From assembly GCA_018702715.1 (NCBI GenBank), contig JABIYQ010000144.1:1-5287 (forward strand): DNA of 5,287 nucleotides, read 5' to 3'. Positions 1 to 5,287 of this stretch are shown piece by piece. Origin of the DNA: Desulfobacula sp. GTDB lineage: Bacteria > Desulfobacterota > Desulfobacteria > Desulfobacterales > Desulfobacteraceae. The notes under the pieces are model-generated. The model saw only the letters and a program-made list of their open reading frames with translations, had not been told where the DNA came from and made no database searches. Numbering within the stretch: the first letter of the stretch is position 1; each line of letters opens with the position of its first letter. The position numbers were made by a program, and so were the translations under genes.

Positions 1-1074
1 CAGAGTGTTTCATCATTATTGAAAACTGCACATCTTTTCCAACCATTTCCTAAATCTATGAATAATGATAGTGCATTCTTTGATAGGATACATTATTATT
101 TACCTGGATGGGAAGTTCCTAAATTCAAACCAGAACATTTCACAGATAGATATGGATTCATAGTAGATTACTTTGCAGAATTTTTAAGAGAAATGAGAAA
201 AAGAAATTTTAGTGACCAACTAAGTAATCATTTCAAATTAGGGAATAATCTCAATCAAAGAGATGTTATTGCTGTTACAAAAACATTTTCAGGATTAATA
301 AAACTATTATACCCTGATCAAAAAGTAACTAAAAAAGAAGTAAAACAAATTCTGGAATATGCTTTAGAAGGAAGGAGACGTGTAAAAGAGCAACTTAAAA
401 GGATGGGTGGGATGGAATTCTTTGATGTTAACTTTTCATATATTGATAACGAAACTTTAGAAGAACATTTTGTTAGTCTACCTGAATCAGGAGGGAATAA
501 GTTAATACCTGAAGGTGTAATGAATCCAGGAAATATCTTCACTGTAGGATATGCAGATGGAACAAAAATAGGAGTATATAAAATAGAATTACAAGTAGTA
601 AATGGAACTGGGAAATTTAATAAAACAGGTCTAAATTCAAATAGTAAAGCAAAAGAAGCAGCAAATACCGCAGTAAATTATTTTAAAGCAAATGCAAAAA
701 GTATAAGCCAAATGATTAAAGTAAAAGAAAAAGATTATTTTTCACATATTCAAGATTGTTTTGGAGTAGGAATGACTTCAGATATAGCATTAGCATATTT
801 TATTAGTTTATGTTCAGGTGATCTAAATAAACCTGTAGATGAACAATTGGTGGTACTTGGAACAATAACTATTGGCGGTTCAATAAATAATATTGAAAAT
901 CTTGCAGATCAACTTCAAATTTGTCTTGAAGCAGGTGCAAAAAAAGTATTATTGCCTATGGCATCAGCAGGAAAAATGTCCTCAGTACCTCCAGAATTAT
1001 TCAGTAAGTTCCAAATAGCATTTTACTCAGATCCAATAGATGCAGTATACAAGGCATTAGGGTTTAACAAATAG
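1..1074 (+). CDS. brxL: BREX protein BrxL, Lon-related AAA+ protein (C-terminal part, 5' end outside window)
   Basis: The frame is open from the first base, so the gene starts upstream; the in-frame TTG at 19 is not a credible start because the conserved protein continues through it. About 357 residues remain of a family that is usually near 680. Recognised by family-typical segments: LFQPFPKSM, AFFDRIHYYLPGWEVPK, the RYGFIVDYFAEFLREM stretch (window about 160-200), and the Lon-like C-terminus with EQLVVLGTITIGGSI, AGAKKVLLPMASAGK and FYSDPIDAVYKALG. In BREX systems BrxL is an ATP-driven, DNA-binding ring protein needed for phage restriction but not for the host-marking methylation. The Walker A/B part would lie upstream. 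The Lon-type domain (about 720-1071) shows no evident Ser/Lys protease dyad. The next gene starts 9 bases after the stop on the same strand, suggesting an operon. Family assignment is from remembered motifs; no search was run. Confidence 0.9.
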   Translation, partial: QSVSSLLKTAHLFQPFPKSMNNDSAFFDRIHYYLPGWEVPKFKPEHFTDRYGFIVDYFAEFLREMRKRNFSDQLSNHFKLGNNLNQRDVIAVTKTFSGLIKLLYPDQKVTKKEVKQILEYALEGRRRVKEQLKRMGGMEFFDVNFSYIDNETLEEHFVSLPESGGNKLIPEGVMNPGNIFTVGYADGTKIGVYKIELQVVNGTGKFNKTGLNSNSKAKEAANTAVNYFKANAKSISQMIKVKEKDYFSHIQDCFGVGMTSDIALAYFISLCSGDLNKPVDEQLVVLGTITIGGSINNIENLADQLQICLEAGAKKVLLPMASAGKMSSVPPELFSKFQIAFYSDPIDAVYKALGFNK

Positions 1075-1083
1075 GTATGCTCA

Positions 1084-1845
1084 ATGAATCAGGAAAAAAA
1101 CCTAACTGAAATAAAAGAAATCCTCATTAAACGAGGAAATGAGTTATTGAATGAAAAAAAAGTAGATTTAGTTAGATTCACAGATAATATCGAATCTGAT
1201 AAATTAATGAATGATTTTGAAAATACTCCTCACGCATATGTTCTTGCTTGTGTTATGGATCGACAAATAAAAGCAGAAAGAGCTTGGCAAATTCCATATA
1301 GAATTTCTACTTTAATTGGATCATTCAAATTCAGTGATTTACAAAAACTTAGTTTGGATAAATTAAAAGAATATTTCAACAATAATAGTCTTCATAGATT
1401 TAATGAAACTATGGCTGAAAATTTTTATGAAACTATCCAATTAATTCATAAAAAATACGATGGAGATGCAGTAAATATTTGGAAAGATAATCCAAAGAGT
1501 GCAACAATAGTAAGAAGATTTCTAGAGTTTAAAGGAATCGGAATTAAAATTGCTACCATGGCCACAAATATTCTTGCAAGAGATTTTAAAATCCCTATGC
1601 AAGATCACTTATGCATAGATATTTCTCCAGATGTTCAAGTAAGAAGAGTTTTCTGGAGGATAGGATTTATTGATAAAGATTCAAATAATGATGAGCTGAT
1701 TTATTGTGCAAGAGAATTATATCCTGGATATCCAGGAATATTTGATCTTTCAGCTTGGGAAATTGGAAGAAACTGGTGCAGACCAAAAAATCCTCAATGC
1801 GAGAAATGTTATTTAAATAATAACTGCCAAAAAAATTTGGAATGA
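1084..1845 (+). CDS. Endonuclease III-like HhH-GPD DNA glycosylase/AP lyase with [4Fe-4S] loop
   Basis: A 253-residue protein, slightly longer than E. coli Nth (about 211). Visible parts: a helical start with VLACVMDRQIKAERAW (residues 53-68), resembling the LLSAQ helix of Nth; a helix-hairpin-helix at about 149-163, FKGIGIKIATMATNI; Lys155, at the place of the Nth catalytic Lys; Asp183 in SPDVQVRRVF, at the place of the catalytic Asp in VDTH; and cysteines 232, 239, 242 and 248 spaced C-x6-C-x2-C-x5-C, the classical [4Fe-4S] loop of Nth/MutY. The family excises altered bases and may nick the abasic site. This protein diverges from Nth around the Asp, so its substrate cannot be read from sequence. 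The ATG at 1084 follows brxL by 9 bases with only a weak AGGT upstream. By position it is a candidate defence accessory gene, acting on modified phage DNA or repairing restriction damage; that role is inference. Confidence 0.82.
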   Translation: MNQEKNLTEIKEILIKRGNELLNEKKVDLVRFTDNIESDKLMNDFENTPHAYVLACVMDRQIKAERAWQIPYRISTLIGSFKFSDLQKLSLDKLKEYFNNNSLHRFNETMAENFYETIQLIHKKYDGDAVNIWKDNPKSATIVRRFLEFKGIGIKIATMATNILARDFKIPMQDHLCIDISPDVQVRRVFWRIGFIDKDSNNDELIYCARELYPGYPGIFDLSAWEIGRNWCRPKNPQCEKCYLNNNCQKNLE

Positions 1846-1849
1846 TAAA

Positions 1850-1936
1850 ATGACTGATGAAATAAAAACTCCATTGGACAAGGCATGTGTTGTTCTTGCA
1901 GGAGCAAAAACCTGTAAATCATACACTATTAAATAG
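1850..1936 (+). pseudogene. N-terminal relic of a UvrD/Rep-type helicase (28 codons, damaged Walker A)
   Basis: An ATG 4 bases after the glycosylase stop opens 28 codons ending in TAG. The second half reads VVLAGAKTCKSYTI. UvrD/Rep superfamily 1 helicases carry VLAGAGTGKT/S-YTI at the same distance from the start, so the match is close except that two P-loop glycines are replaced: Gly to Lys (AAA) and Gly to Cys (TGT). After the stop codon I see no continuation of helicase sequence in any forward frame. The simplest reading is the front end of a third gene of the BREX-linked operon, cut off by a deletion or insertion and then decaying. It could instead be a chance short frame. The likeness covers only about 14 residues, hence moderate confidence. 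Confidence 0.5.
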
Positions 1937-2029
1937 AAGGCTTTTCTAGCTTAAGTGAACTGAACTCTCCTCGTACTTCGGACATATAGACTCTCTTCAG
2001 TCGAAGTTAATTATCGTGAAAATTTAACT

Positions 2030-2047
2030 GAGCCTTCGGCTTTTTTT
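2030..2047 (+). terminator. Possible short Rho-independent terminator
   Basis: A stem AGCC (2031-2034) / GGCT (2038-2041) with a TTC loop runs directly into seven T residues (2041-2047). It lies about 95 bases after the helicase relic, in the right orientation to end the brxL operon. The stem is only 4-5 bp, so efficiency is doubtful. Confidence 0.35.
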
Positions 2048-2300
2048 CTTGCAGAAAAAACGTATAACAAGGATTTAGAGATTACACCTTGCAGACTCCA
2101 CCCCTTTTTCTTTTCCTTCTCTCTTCGCTTCGCTCAGGAGGTTTCAAGAAAATTCTTTAAATTTAGATGTTATATTTCATTTCTAAGCAGGCCTTTTTTC
2201 CTCAACCACCAACATTAGAAAGTTTTTTATAAATCAAAAAAAACCCAATCCTATGAATGAAATATTTATTCCCAATAGTCAAACAATAATTGAAATATTT

Positions 2301-2352
2301 GGCGGTCAAAAATCTTATCAAGTCCCAGTGTGATCAAGATTTTAATTCCGCC
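2301..2352. repeat. Long imperfect hairpin
   Basis: Paired arms: GGCGG (2301-2305) with CCGCC (2348-2352), AAAATCTT (2309-2316) with AAGATTTT (2336-2343), and ATCA (2317-2320) with TGAT (2331-2334). There is a small internal loop (TCA / AATT), one bulged C at 2335 and a 10-base apical loop: 17 base pairs in all. No T-run follows, so it does not look like a standard terminator. It sits between the AT-rich DNA and the promoter of the IS-type operon and may be structure at the edge of a mobile element, a protein-binding site or an RNA hairpin. Confidence 0.55.
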
Positions 2353-2359
2353 CCAAAAT

Positions 2360-2379
2360 CCGGGAATGTACTTTCCCGG
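2360..2379. repeat. Perfect 7-bp inverted repeat (second hairpin)
   Basis: CCGGGAA (2360-2366) pairs with TTCCCGG (2373-2379) around a 6-base loop. Flanking AAAT (2356-2359) and ATTT (2384-2387) can extend the pairing after a small bulge. It begins 7 bases after the larger hairpin. No T-run follows. Confidence 0.5.
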
Positions 2380-2420
2380 CCCGATTTAATTCAATCTATC
2401 TAATTCCCTTAAAAATAAAT

Positions 2421-2449
2421 TTTTCAAAATTTAATTCCTTCCATATAAT
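2421..2449 (+). promoter_or_regulatory. Plausible sigma70-type promoter for the IS-linked operon
   Basis: TTTTCA (2421-2426, 4 of 6 matches to TTGACA), a 17-base spacer and a perfect TATAAT (2444-2449). The DNA just upstream is AT-rich, as for an UP element. Transcription would begin near 2456, giving a leader of about 30 bases before the first gene's GGAGGG site. Found by eye; such matches are common in AT-rich DNA. Confidence 0.4.
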
Positions 2450-2487
2450 TCCATTTCGTACCCAACGATGTTTACATGGAGGGAATG

Positions 2488-2931
2488 ATGGATCCGATAC
2501 CTTGTCCCGGTTGCGATTCGTTTTTCGTGCCAAGAAACAAACTACAGATTTTTTGTACCGATCCGGATTGTCAAAGGATCAGAAAAGCCCTATGGCAAAA
2601 ACAGAAACTGGCATGTGACCCGGAATACAAAAAAGATCAAAAATTGGCTAATCAGAAATGGCTTCAAAATACCCCCGATTATTGGCCAGGCTATCGCCTA
2701 AGAAATCCTAAAAAAGTCGATAGGAACCGCTCTTTACAGAAAATCAGAAACTGTAAAAGTCAAAAAAACAAGGCCCCGTTTAAGGCATCAAAAACAATCG
2801 GTATTGCAAAGATGGACTCGAGCAAATCCAGGAATCAAGGGCTTTTAGGCCAATATTGGCTTGTTCCAGTCGTTGCAAAGATGGACCCGGTAAAAATTTT
2901 TATCGCTACAGCCCCAGTCTGTTCGCCATAA
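2488..2931 (+). CDS. Small zinc-ribbon protein accompanying IS21-type element
   Basis: A 147-residue basic protein if started at ATG 2488, with GGAGGG at 2478-2483 just upstream; ATG 2485 is possible, while ATG 2476 has no ribosome-binding site. The N-terminus has four cysteines (6, 9, 23, 28: CPGC, then FC-x4-C), a likely zinc ribbon, followed by a Lys/Arg-rich segment with WQKQKLA, YWPGYRLRNP and VDRNRSLQKIRN. I recall similar small proteins next to IS21 elements in Desulfobacterota and related bacteria, without a known function; DNA binding is a fair guess. The last 40 residues carry two copies of an AKMD motif encoded by direct DNA repeats. A third DNA copy starts at the stop codon but in another frame, suggesting that the original C-terminus was longer and lost to a frameshift, or that these repeats are mainly DNA sites. 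Confidence 0.68.
   Translation: MDPIPCPGCDSFFVPRNKLQIFCTDPDCQRIRKALWQKQKLACDPEYKKDQKLANQKWLQNTPDYWPGYRLRNPKKVDRNRSLQKIRNCKSQKNKAPFKASKTIGIAKMDSSKSRNQGLLGQYWLVPVVAKMDPVKIFIATAPVCSP
2803..2822 (+). repeat. Direct repeat copy 1 (TTGCAAAGATGGAC core)
   Basis: ATTGCAAAGATGGACTCGAG, identical over 20 bases to copy 3. It lies in the coding sequence of the zinc-ribbon gene and is read as IAKMDSS. IS21-family ends typically carry several such repeats bound by IstA. Confidence 0.8.
2872..2890 (+). repeat. Direct repeat copy 2
   Basis: GTTGCAAAGATGGACCCGG, sharing the 14-base core TTGCAAAGATGGAC with copies 1 and 3. It starts 69 bases (23 codons) after copy 1, so it is in the same reading frame and is read as VAKMDPV. 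Confidence 0.8.
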
Positions 2932-2950
2932 TTGCAAAGATGGACTCGAG
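2931..2950 (+). repeat. Direct repeat copy 3
   Basis: ATTGCAAAGATGGACTCGAG, a perfect 20-base match to copy 1. It starts 59 bases after copy 2, which is not a multiple of three, and its first base is the last base of the zinc-ribbon stop codon. It would read IAKMDSR only in a different frame. Confidence 0.8.
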
Positions 2951-3009
2951 GACTGGAGAAAAATTTTGTGTTACAGAGATCATGAACCCCATCAGACCAG
3001 GAGGGCATC

Positions 3010-3330
3010 ATGATAAGAAAAAAAGTACTTATTCAAGACCGGATACGCTGTACCGGCAAGAGTTTTTGTTTTATCCCTCACCGTTTCCTTACAGACGGTT
3101 TTTTACAATCATTGACCCGGCATGAGTTGGCATTATACCTTTTTCTTGTGTTGGCCTCAGACAAACATGGTCTTTCATATTATGGGGACAAAAGCATCTG
3201 CTCTAAACTGGGCCTCAAAGAGGAAGACTATCTTTTTGCCCGCAGTTGTTTGATCCACAAAGACCTTATCGTTTATGACGGCACTCTGTTCCAGGTGCTT
3301 TCCCTGCCGCAAAGTGCCCATAAAATATAA
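3010..3330 (+). CDS. Small winged-helix-like DNA-binding protein accompanying IS21-type element
   Basis: A 106-residue protein starting at ATG 3010, with AGGAGGG at 2999-3005 ideally placed. Residues about 20-100 read FIPHRFLTDGFLQSLTRHEL, ALYLFLVLASDKHGLSYYGD and KSICSKLGL, ending LIVYDGTLFQVLSLP. This pattern (a helix pair, a recognition-type helix, then two short strands) resembles winged-helix domains of replication-initiator or DnaD-like proteins. I recall similar proteins directly upstream of istA in Desulfobacterota. Its stop is 9 bases before istA, so the two are almost certainly co-transcribed; it could regulate the transposase operon or assist end or target recognition. Function is inference. 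Confidence 0.7.
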   Translation: MIRKKVLIQDRIRCTGKSFCFIPHRFLTDGFLQSLTRHELALYLFLVLASDKHGLSYYGDKSICSKLGLKEEDYLFARSCLIHKDLIVYDGTLFQVLSLPQSAHKI

Positions 3331-3339
3331 GGAGGAACA

Positions 3340-4818
3340 ATGATTGACATGAGAATGATTTTTGAAATCCACCGGTTAAAAGATATGGGAATGTCCAATC
3401 GAGAAATCGCAAAAGCAATTGGTTGCAGCAGGAAAACGGTATCAAAATATATCTCCAACCCAGAGTTGAAACCATCTAAAAGGAAAGGCCGAACACTGAA
3501 ACTGTCACCATACCACGACTATATCCGGGAAATAATAAACAAATATCCAAAGCTCAAAGCCCCCGTTGTTTTACGCCAGATACAAGAAAAGGGTTTTGAT
3601 GGTGAAATAAGCATCTTGAGAGATTTTCTGCGTAAAATCCGGGGAAAGTCCTCAAAAAAGCAGGCGTATAGCCGATTTGAATCAGACCCCGGGCAACAAA
3701 TGCAGGTTGACTGGGGGCATTTTGGGACCATTTCTTATGGAAAGACCAAAAGAAAGCTGTATGGGCTTGCAGTTATCGAATCCCACAGCAGGATGCTTTA
3801 TGTTTCTTTTACCCATAGTCAGAAACAGGAAGCCCTTCACCAGGCTTTGTTTGATGCTTTTAAGTATTTTGGCGGCCTCCCGGAAGAACTTGTTGTGGAT
3901 AACATGATCACAGCGGTGACAGAACGGACGGGCGCTCTGATACGTTTTAATGACAATTTTCTTTATTTTTTACTCCCCCTTGGTATCAAGCCTGTGGCCT
4001 GCAACATTCGGTCGCCCCATGAAAAAGGGAAAATTGAAAGAAGCATTCATTATATTCGGCACAATTTCCTGCCATTAAGACAATTTAACAACCTGCCAGA
4101 ACTCCAGTCCCAGGCTATGGAATGGTTAAACAATATTGCCAACACCAGGACACATAGTACGACAGGAGAAATACCGGTAAAAAGACTTCAGAGAGGCCGG
4201 TTTAAAAAGCTTCCGGAGTTTGCTCCGGATTATAGGGAAATACACTCTTTATATGTTCATAAAGATTTTGCCGTGAGATTTGACTCCAATACCTACAGTG
4301 TTCCGGTTTGGACGATTGGTAAAACTGCTGTTTTGAAAGCAAATCAGGAAAAGGTCTGGATATATTACAAAACCCGATGCATTGCCGTTCATACTCGGTC
4401 CTGGAAAAAGAAACAAAGGATCGAGCTCGAATCCCACAAATCACAACTTCATAAACTCAGAAAAAGAAGGCTTGCTGACAAAAACGTTCTTGCCTTTTTG
4501 TCTTTGGGTCAAACGGCGCTGGATTATTTGAACGAACTTGAAAAAACCGGGTCTCCATTAAAAAAGGACATCATCCGGATAATGACCCTGAAAGACAGAT
4601 ATGGAGACAGTTCAATAATTATCGCCCTGAACAAAGCATTGGATTTAAAATTATATGGTGCGGGTTATATCCAGAATATTCTTTACCAGGAGATGACACC
4701 CAAAACCTGTCATCCACCTGTGAAACTGAAAAGTGATACTCTCAACGAGATAAGACTTTGTTCCCCAAACCTTGCAGAATATGATGCTCTGGTCCTCAAA
4801 AAAAGGAAAAAGACATGA
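3340..4818 (+). CDS. istA: IS21-family transposase IstA
   Basis: 492 residues, a normal length for IstA. ATG 3340 has GGAGG at 3331-3335. The N-terminus carries a helix-turn-helix of the resolvase/Hin type (about residues 7-38: LKDMGMSNREIAKAIGCS, then KTVSKYI) that should bind the element ends. The RNase H-like integrase core shows all three acidic residues: Asp124 in QMQVDWGHF, Asp187 in LPEELVVDNM and Glu233 in SPHEKGKIERSIHYIR. A beta-barrel-like region follows (about 300-370, HKDFAVRFDSNTYSVP). The enzyme catalyses DNA strand cleavage and transfer and needs the AAA+ partner IstB. No frameshift or lost catalytic residue is seen, so it appears intact. Its last four bases (ATGA) overlap the istB start, typical of the family and implying translational coupling. 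Confidence 0.96.
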   Translation: MIDMRMIFEIHRLKDMGMSNREIAKAIGCSRKTVSKYISNPELKPSKRKGRTLKLSPYHDYIREIINKYPKLKAPVVLRQIQEKGFDGEISILRDFLRKIRGKSSKKQAYSRFESDPGQQMQVDWGHFGTISYGKTKRKLYGLAVIESHSRMLYVSFTHSQKQEALHQALFDAFKYFGGLPEELVVDNMITAVTERTGALIRFNDNFLYFLLPLGIKPVACNIRSPHEKGKIERSIHYIRHNFLPLRQFNNLPELQSQAMEWLNNIANTRTHSTTGEIPVKRLQRGRFKKLPEFAPDYREIHSLYVHKDFAVRFDSNTYSVPVWTIGKTAVLKANQEKVWIYYKTRCIAVHTRSWKKKQRIELESHKSQLHKLRKRRLADKNVLAFLSLGQTALDYLNELEKTGSPLKKDIIRIMTLKDRYGDSSIIIALNKALDLKLYGAGYIQNILYQEMTPKTCHPPVKLKSDTLNEIRLCSPNLAEYDALVLKKRKKT

Positions 4819-5287
4819 ATACCATTATAGAAAAGTTCAAAACATTAAGGCTGAGAAATTGTGCCCAAAATATAGAAAGCATCATTGAACAGGCGAACCA
4901 TAAAAACCTGTCTCCCCTTCAAGCCATTGAACGGTTAATCGACATTGAAATAGAAGAACGAGATAAAGCCAGGATGGTATTAAGGTTCAAGCAGTCCGGG
5001 CTTGATACAAAGGTCACTATTGATCAGTTTGATTTTAATTATCACAAGTCCCGACAGGCTCAAAAAAGTATAATCTTAAACCTTATGGATCTTGAATTTA
5101 TTGAGAAAAAAAAAGATATCATCATGATTGGCAATCCTGGCACAGGAAAAAGTTATTTGGCTAAATGTATCGCCTTTGCTGCGACCCAGGCTGGAATAAA
5201 AACGCTTTTCACTACTGCTATGGATATGATCAATCATTTGATAGCAGCGGAAGCTGATCATAATCTGCTCAAAAAACTTAAATATTA
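4815..5287 (+). CDS. istB: IS21-family helper ATPase IstB (3' end outside window)
   Basis: Starts at the ATG overlapping the istA stop and stays open to the window end: 157 complete codons of a protein usually near 250. An N-terminal helical region (about 1-95) includes LSPLQAIERLIDIEIEER and FDFNYHKSRQAQ, the family's usual segment before the ATPase. Walker A is intact as GNPGTGKS (residues 106-113), followed by YLAKCIAFAATQAGIKTLF. Walker B and the sensor motifs lie beyond the window. IstB is a DnaC/DnaA-like AAA+ protein that forms oligomers on DNA, selects the target and activates IstA. No defect is visible in the part present. Confidence 0.95.
   Translation, partial: MNTIIEKFKTLRLRNCAQNIESIIEQANHKNLSPLQAIERLIDIEIEERDKARMVLRFKQSGLDTKVTIDQFDFNYHKSRQAQKSIILNLMDLEFIEKKKDIIMIGNPGTGKSYLAKCIAFAATQAGIKTLFTTAMDMINHLIAAEADHNLLKKLKY

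Larger units (their letters stand above)
1937..2475. other. Gene-free junction between defence region and IS21-type operon
   Basis: No reading frame here has a credible start, ribosome-binding site and protein-like composition. It holds a possible terminator (2030-2047), a 26-base pure pyrimidine tract (2101-2126), an AT-rich stretch (about 2160-2300), two tandem hairpins (2301-2352, 2360-2379), scattered TAATTC repeats and a plausible promoter (2421-2449). A weak hairpin (ACTTCG at 1975-1980 with CGAAGT at 2002-2007) and the pair AGTTAA 2005-2010 / TTAACT 2024-2029 were also seen. The change from AT-rich defence DNA to the more G+C-balanced element falls in this stretch. Confidence 0.6.
2476..5287 (+). 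mobile_element. IS21-family insertion sequence with two companion genes (right end outside window)
   Basis: istA and overlapping istB define the family. The upstream zinc-ribbon and winged-helix-like genes share strand, strong GGAGG sites and base composition with istA, and appear to form one operon with it. The left terminus is unresolved. If the three TTGCAAAGATGGAC repeats are the end-binding series, the element could start near the TG at 2805, inside the zinc-ribbon gene; if the companion genes belong to it, it starts further left, perhaps near the hairpins at 2301-2379. The start given is therefore nominal. The right end and any target duplication lie outside the window. Confidence 0.75.

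Noticed and set aside
19..21. TTG as the start of the first gene
   Set aside because: The frame is open to base 1 and the protein family extends several hundred residues further upstream; the gene is simply cut by the window.
318..542. 74-codon minus-strand frame inside brxL
   Set aside because: Shadow of a strongly recognised gene, with no independent start signal.
1964..2215. 84-codon open stretch in the helicase-relic frame
   Set aside because: No ATG or ribosome-binding site, odd Phe/Ser/Arg-rich composition and no helicase-like motif; it includes the terminator-like and pyrimidine tracts.
2290..2318. TTGAAA with a TCTTAT 17 bases later as a promoter
   Set aside because: The -10 match is poor and falls in the large hairpin; the 2421-2449 candidate is better placed and has a perfect TATAAT.
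2803..2950. CRISPR-like array
   Set aside because: Only three copies of a 14-20 base repeat with unequal spacing (69 and 59), partly in coding sequence beside an IS21 transposase; no cas genes.
2856..3125. 89-codon forward frame overlapping the zinc-ribbon and winged-helix genes
   Set aside because: No ribosome-binding site, low-complexity product, overlaps two better-supported genes; it is only notable because it reads repeat 3 as IAKMD.
3175..3475. Several minus-strand frames over the winged-helix gene and istA start
   Set aside because: They oppose genes with strong ribosome-binding sites and recognisable domains; products look like shadow translations.
4202..4444. Two minus-strand frames inside istA
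   Set aside because: Shadows of the intact transposase coding sequence.
5076..5261. 61-codon minus-strand frame
   Set aside because: Lies opposite the IstB Walker A region; shadow of istB.

Overview
The window joins two unlike pieces of DNA. The left part (about 1-1940) is very AT-rich (roughly 30% G+C by eye), favours AGA/ATA/AAA codons and has only weak ribosome-binding sites. The right part (about 2470-5287) is clearly richer in G+C, and each complete gene there has a strong GGAGG site. No marker gene fixes the host. The right-hand element looks like insertion sequences I associate with sulfate-reducing Desulfobacterota, so such a bacterium is a reasonable but unproven guess. The left part looks like acquired defence-island DNA.

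Left part: the window opens inside brxL, the Lon-related AAA+ protein of BREX phage-defence systems, of which the last 357 codons are present. Nine bases later comes a complete endonuclease III-like HhH-GPD protein with its catalytic Lys and Asp and a perfect four-cysteine [4Fe-4S] loop. Four bases after that a 28-codon reading frame reads like the first residues of a UvrD-type helicase, up to a damaged Walker A motif, and then stops. The tight same-strand spacing suggests a defence operon (BrxL, glycosylase/AP lyase, helicase) whose last gene has been lost.

Middle (about 1937-2475): no convincing gene. It holds a short possible terminator, a pure pyrimidine tract, two tandem hairpins (2301-2352 and 2360-2379), several TAATTC repeats and a plausible sigma70-type promoter pointing right.

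Right part: an IS21-family element, cut by the window end. Four genes run in one direction: a small zinc-ribbon protein, a winged-helix-like protein, the DDE transposase IstA and the AAA+ helper IstB (incomplete). istA and istB overlap as ATGA. Three direct copies of a roughly 15-20 bp repeat (TTGCAAAGATGGAC core) lie in and just past the 3' end of the zinc-ribbon gene. They look like transposase-binding repeats that are partly translated as an AKMD motif.

Most worth following up: the BREX-linked glycosylase with its helicase relic, and the IS21 element with two companion genes and repeats that double as coding sequence.
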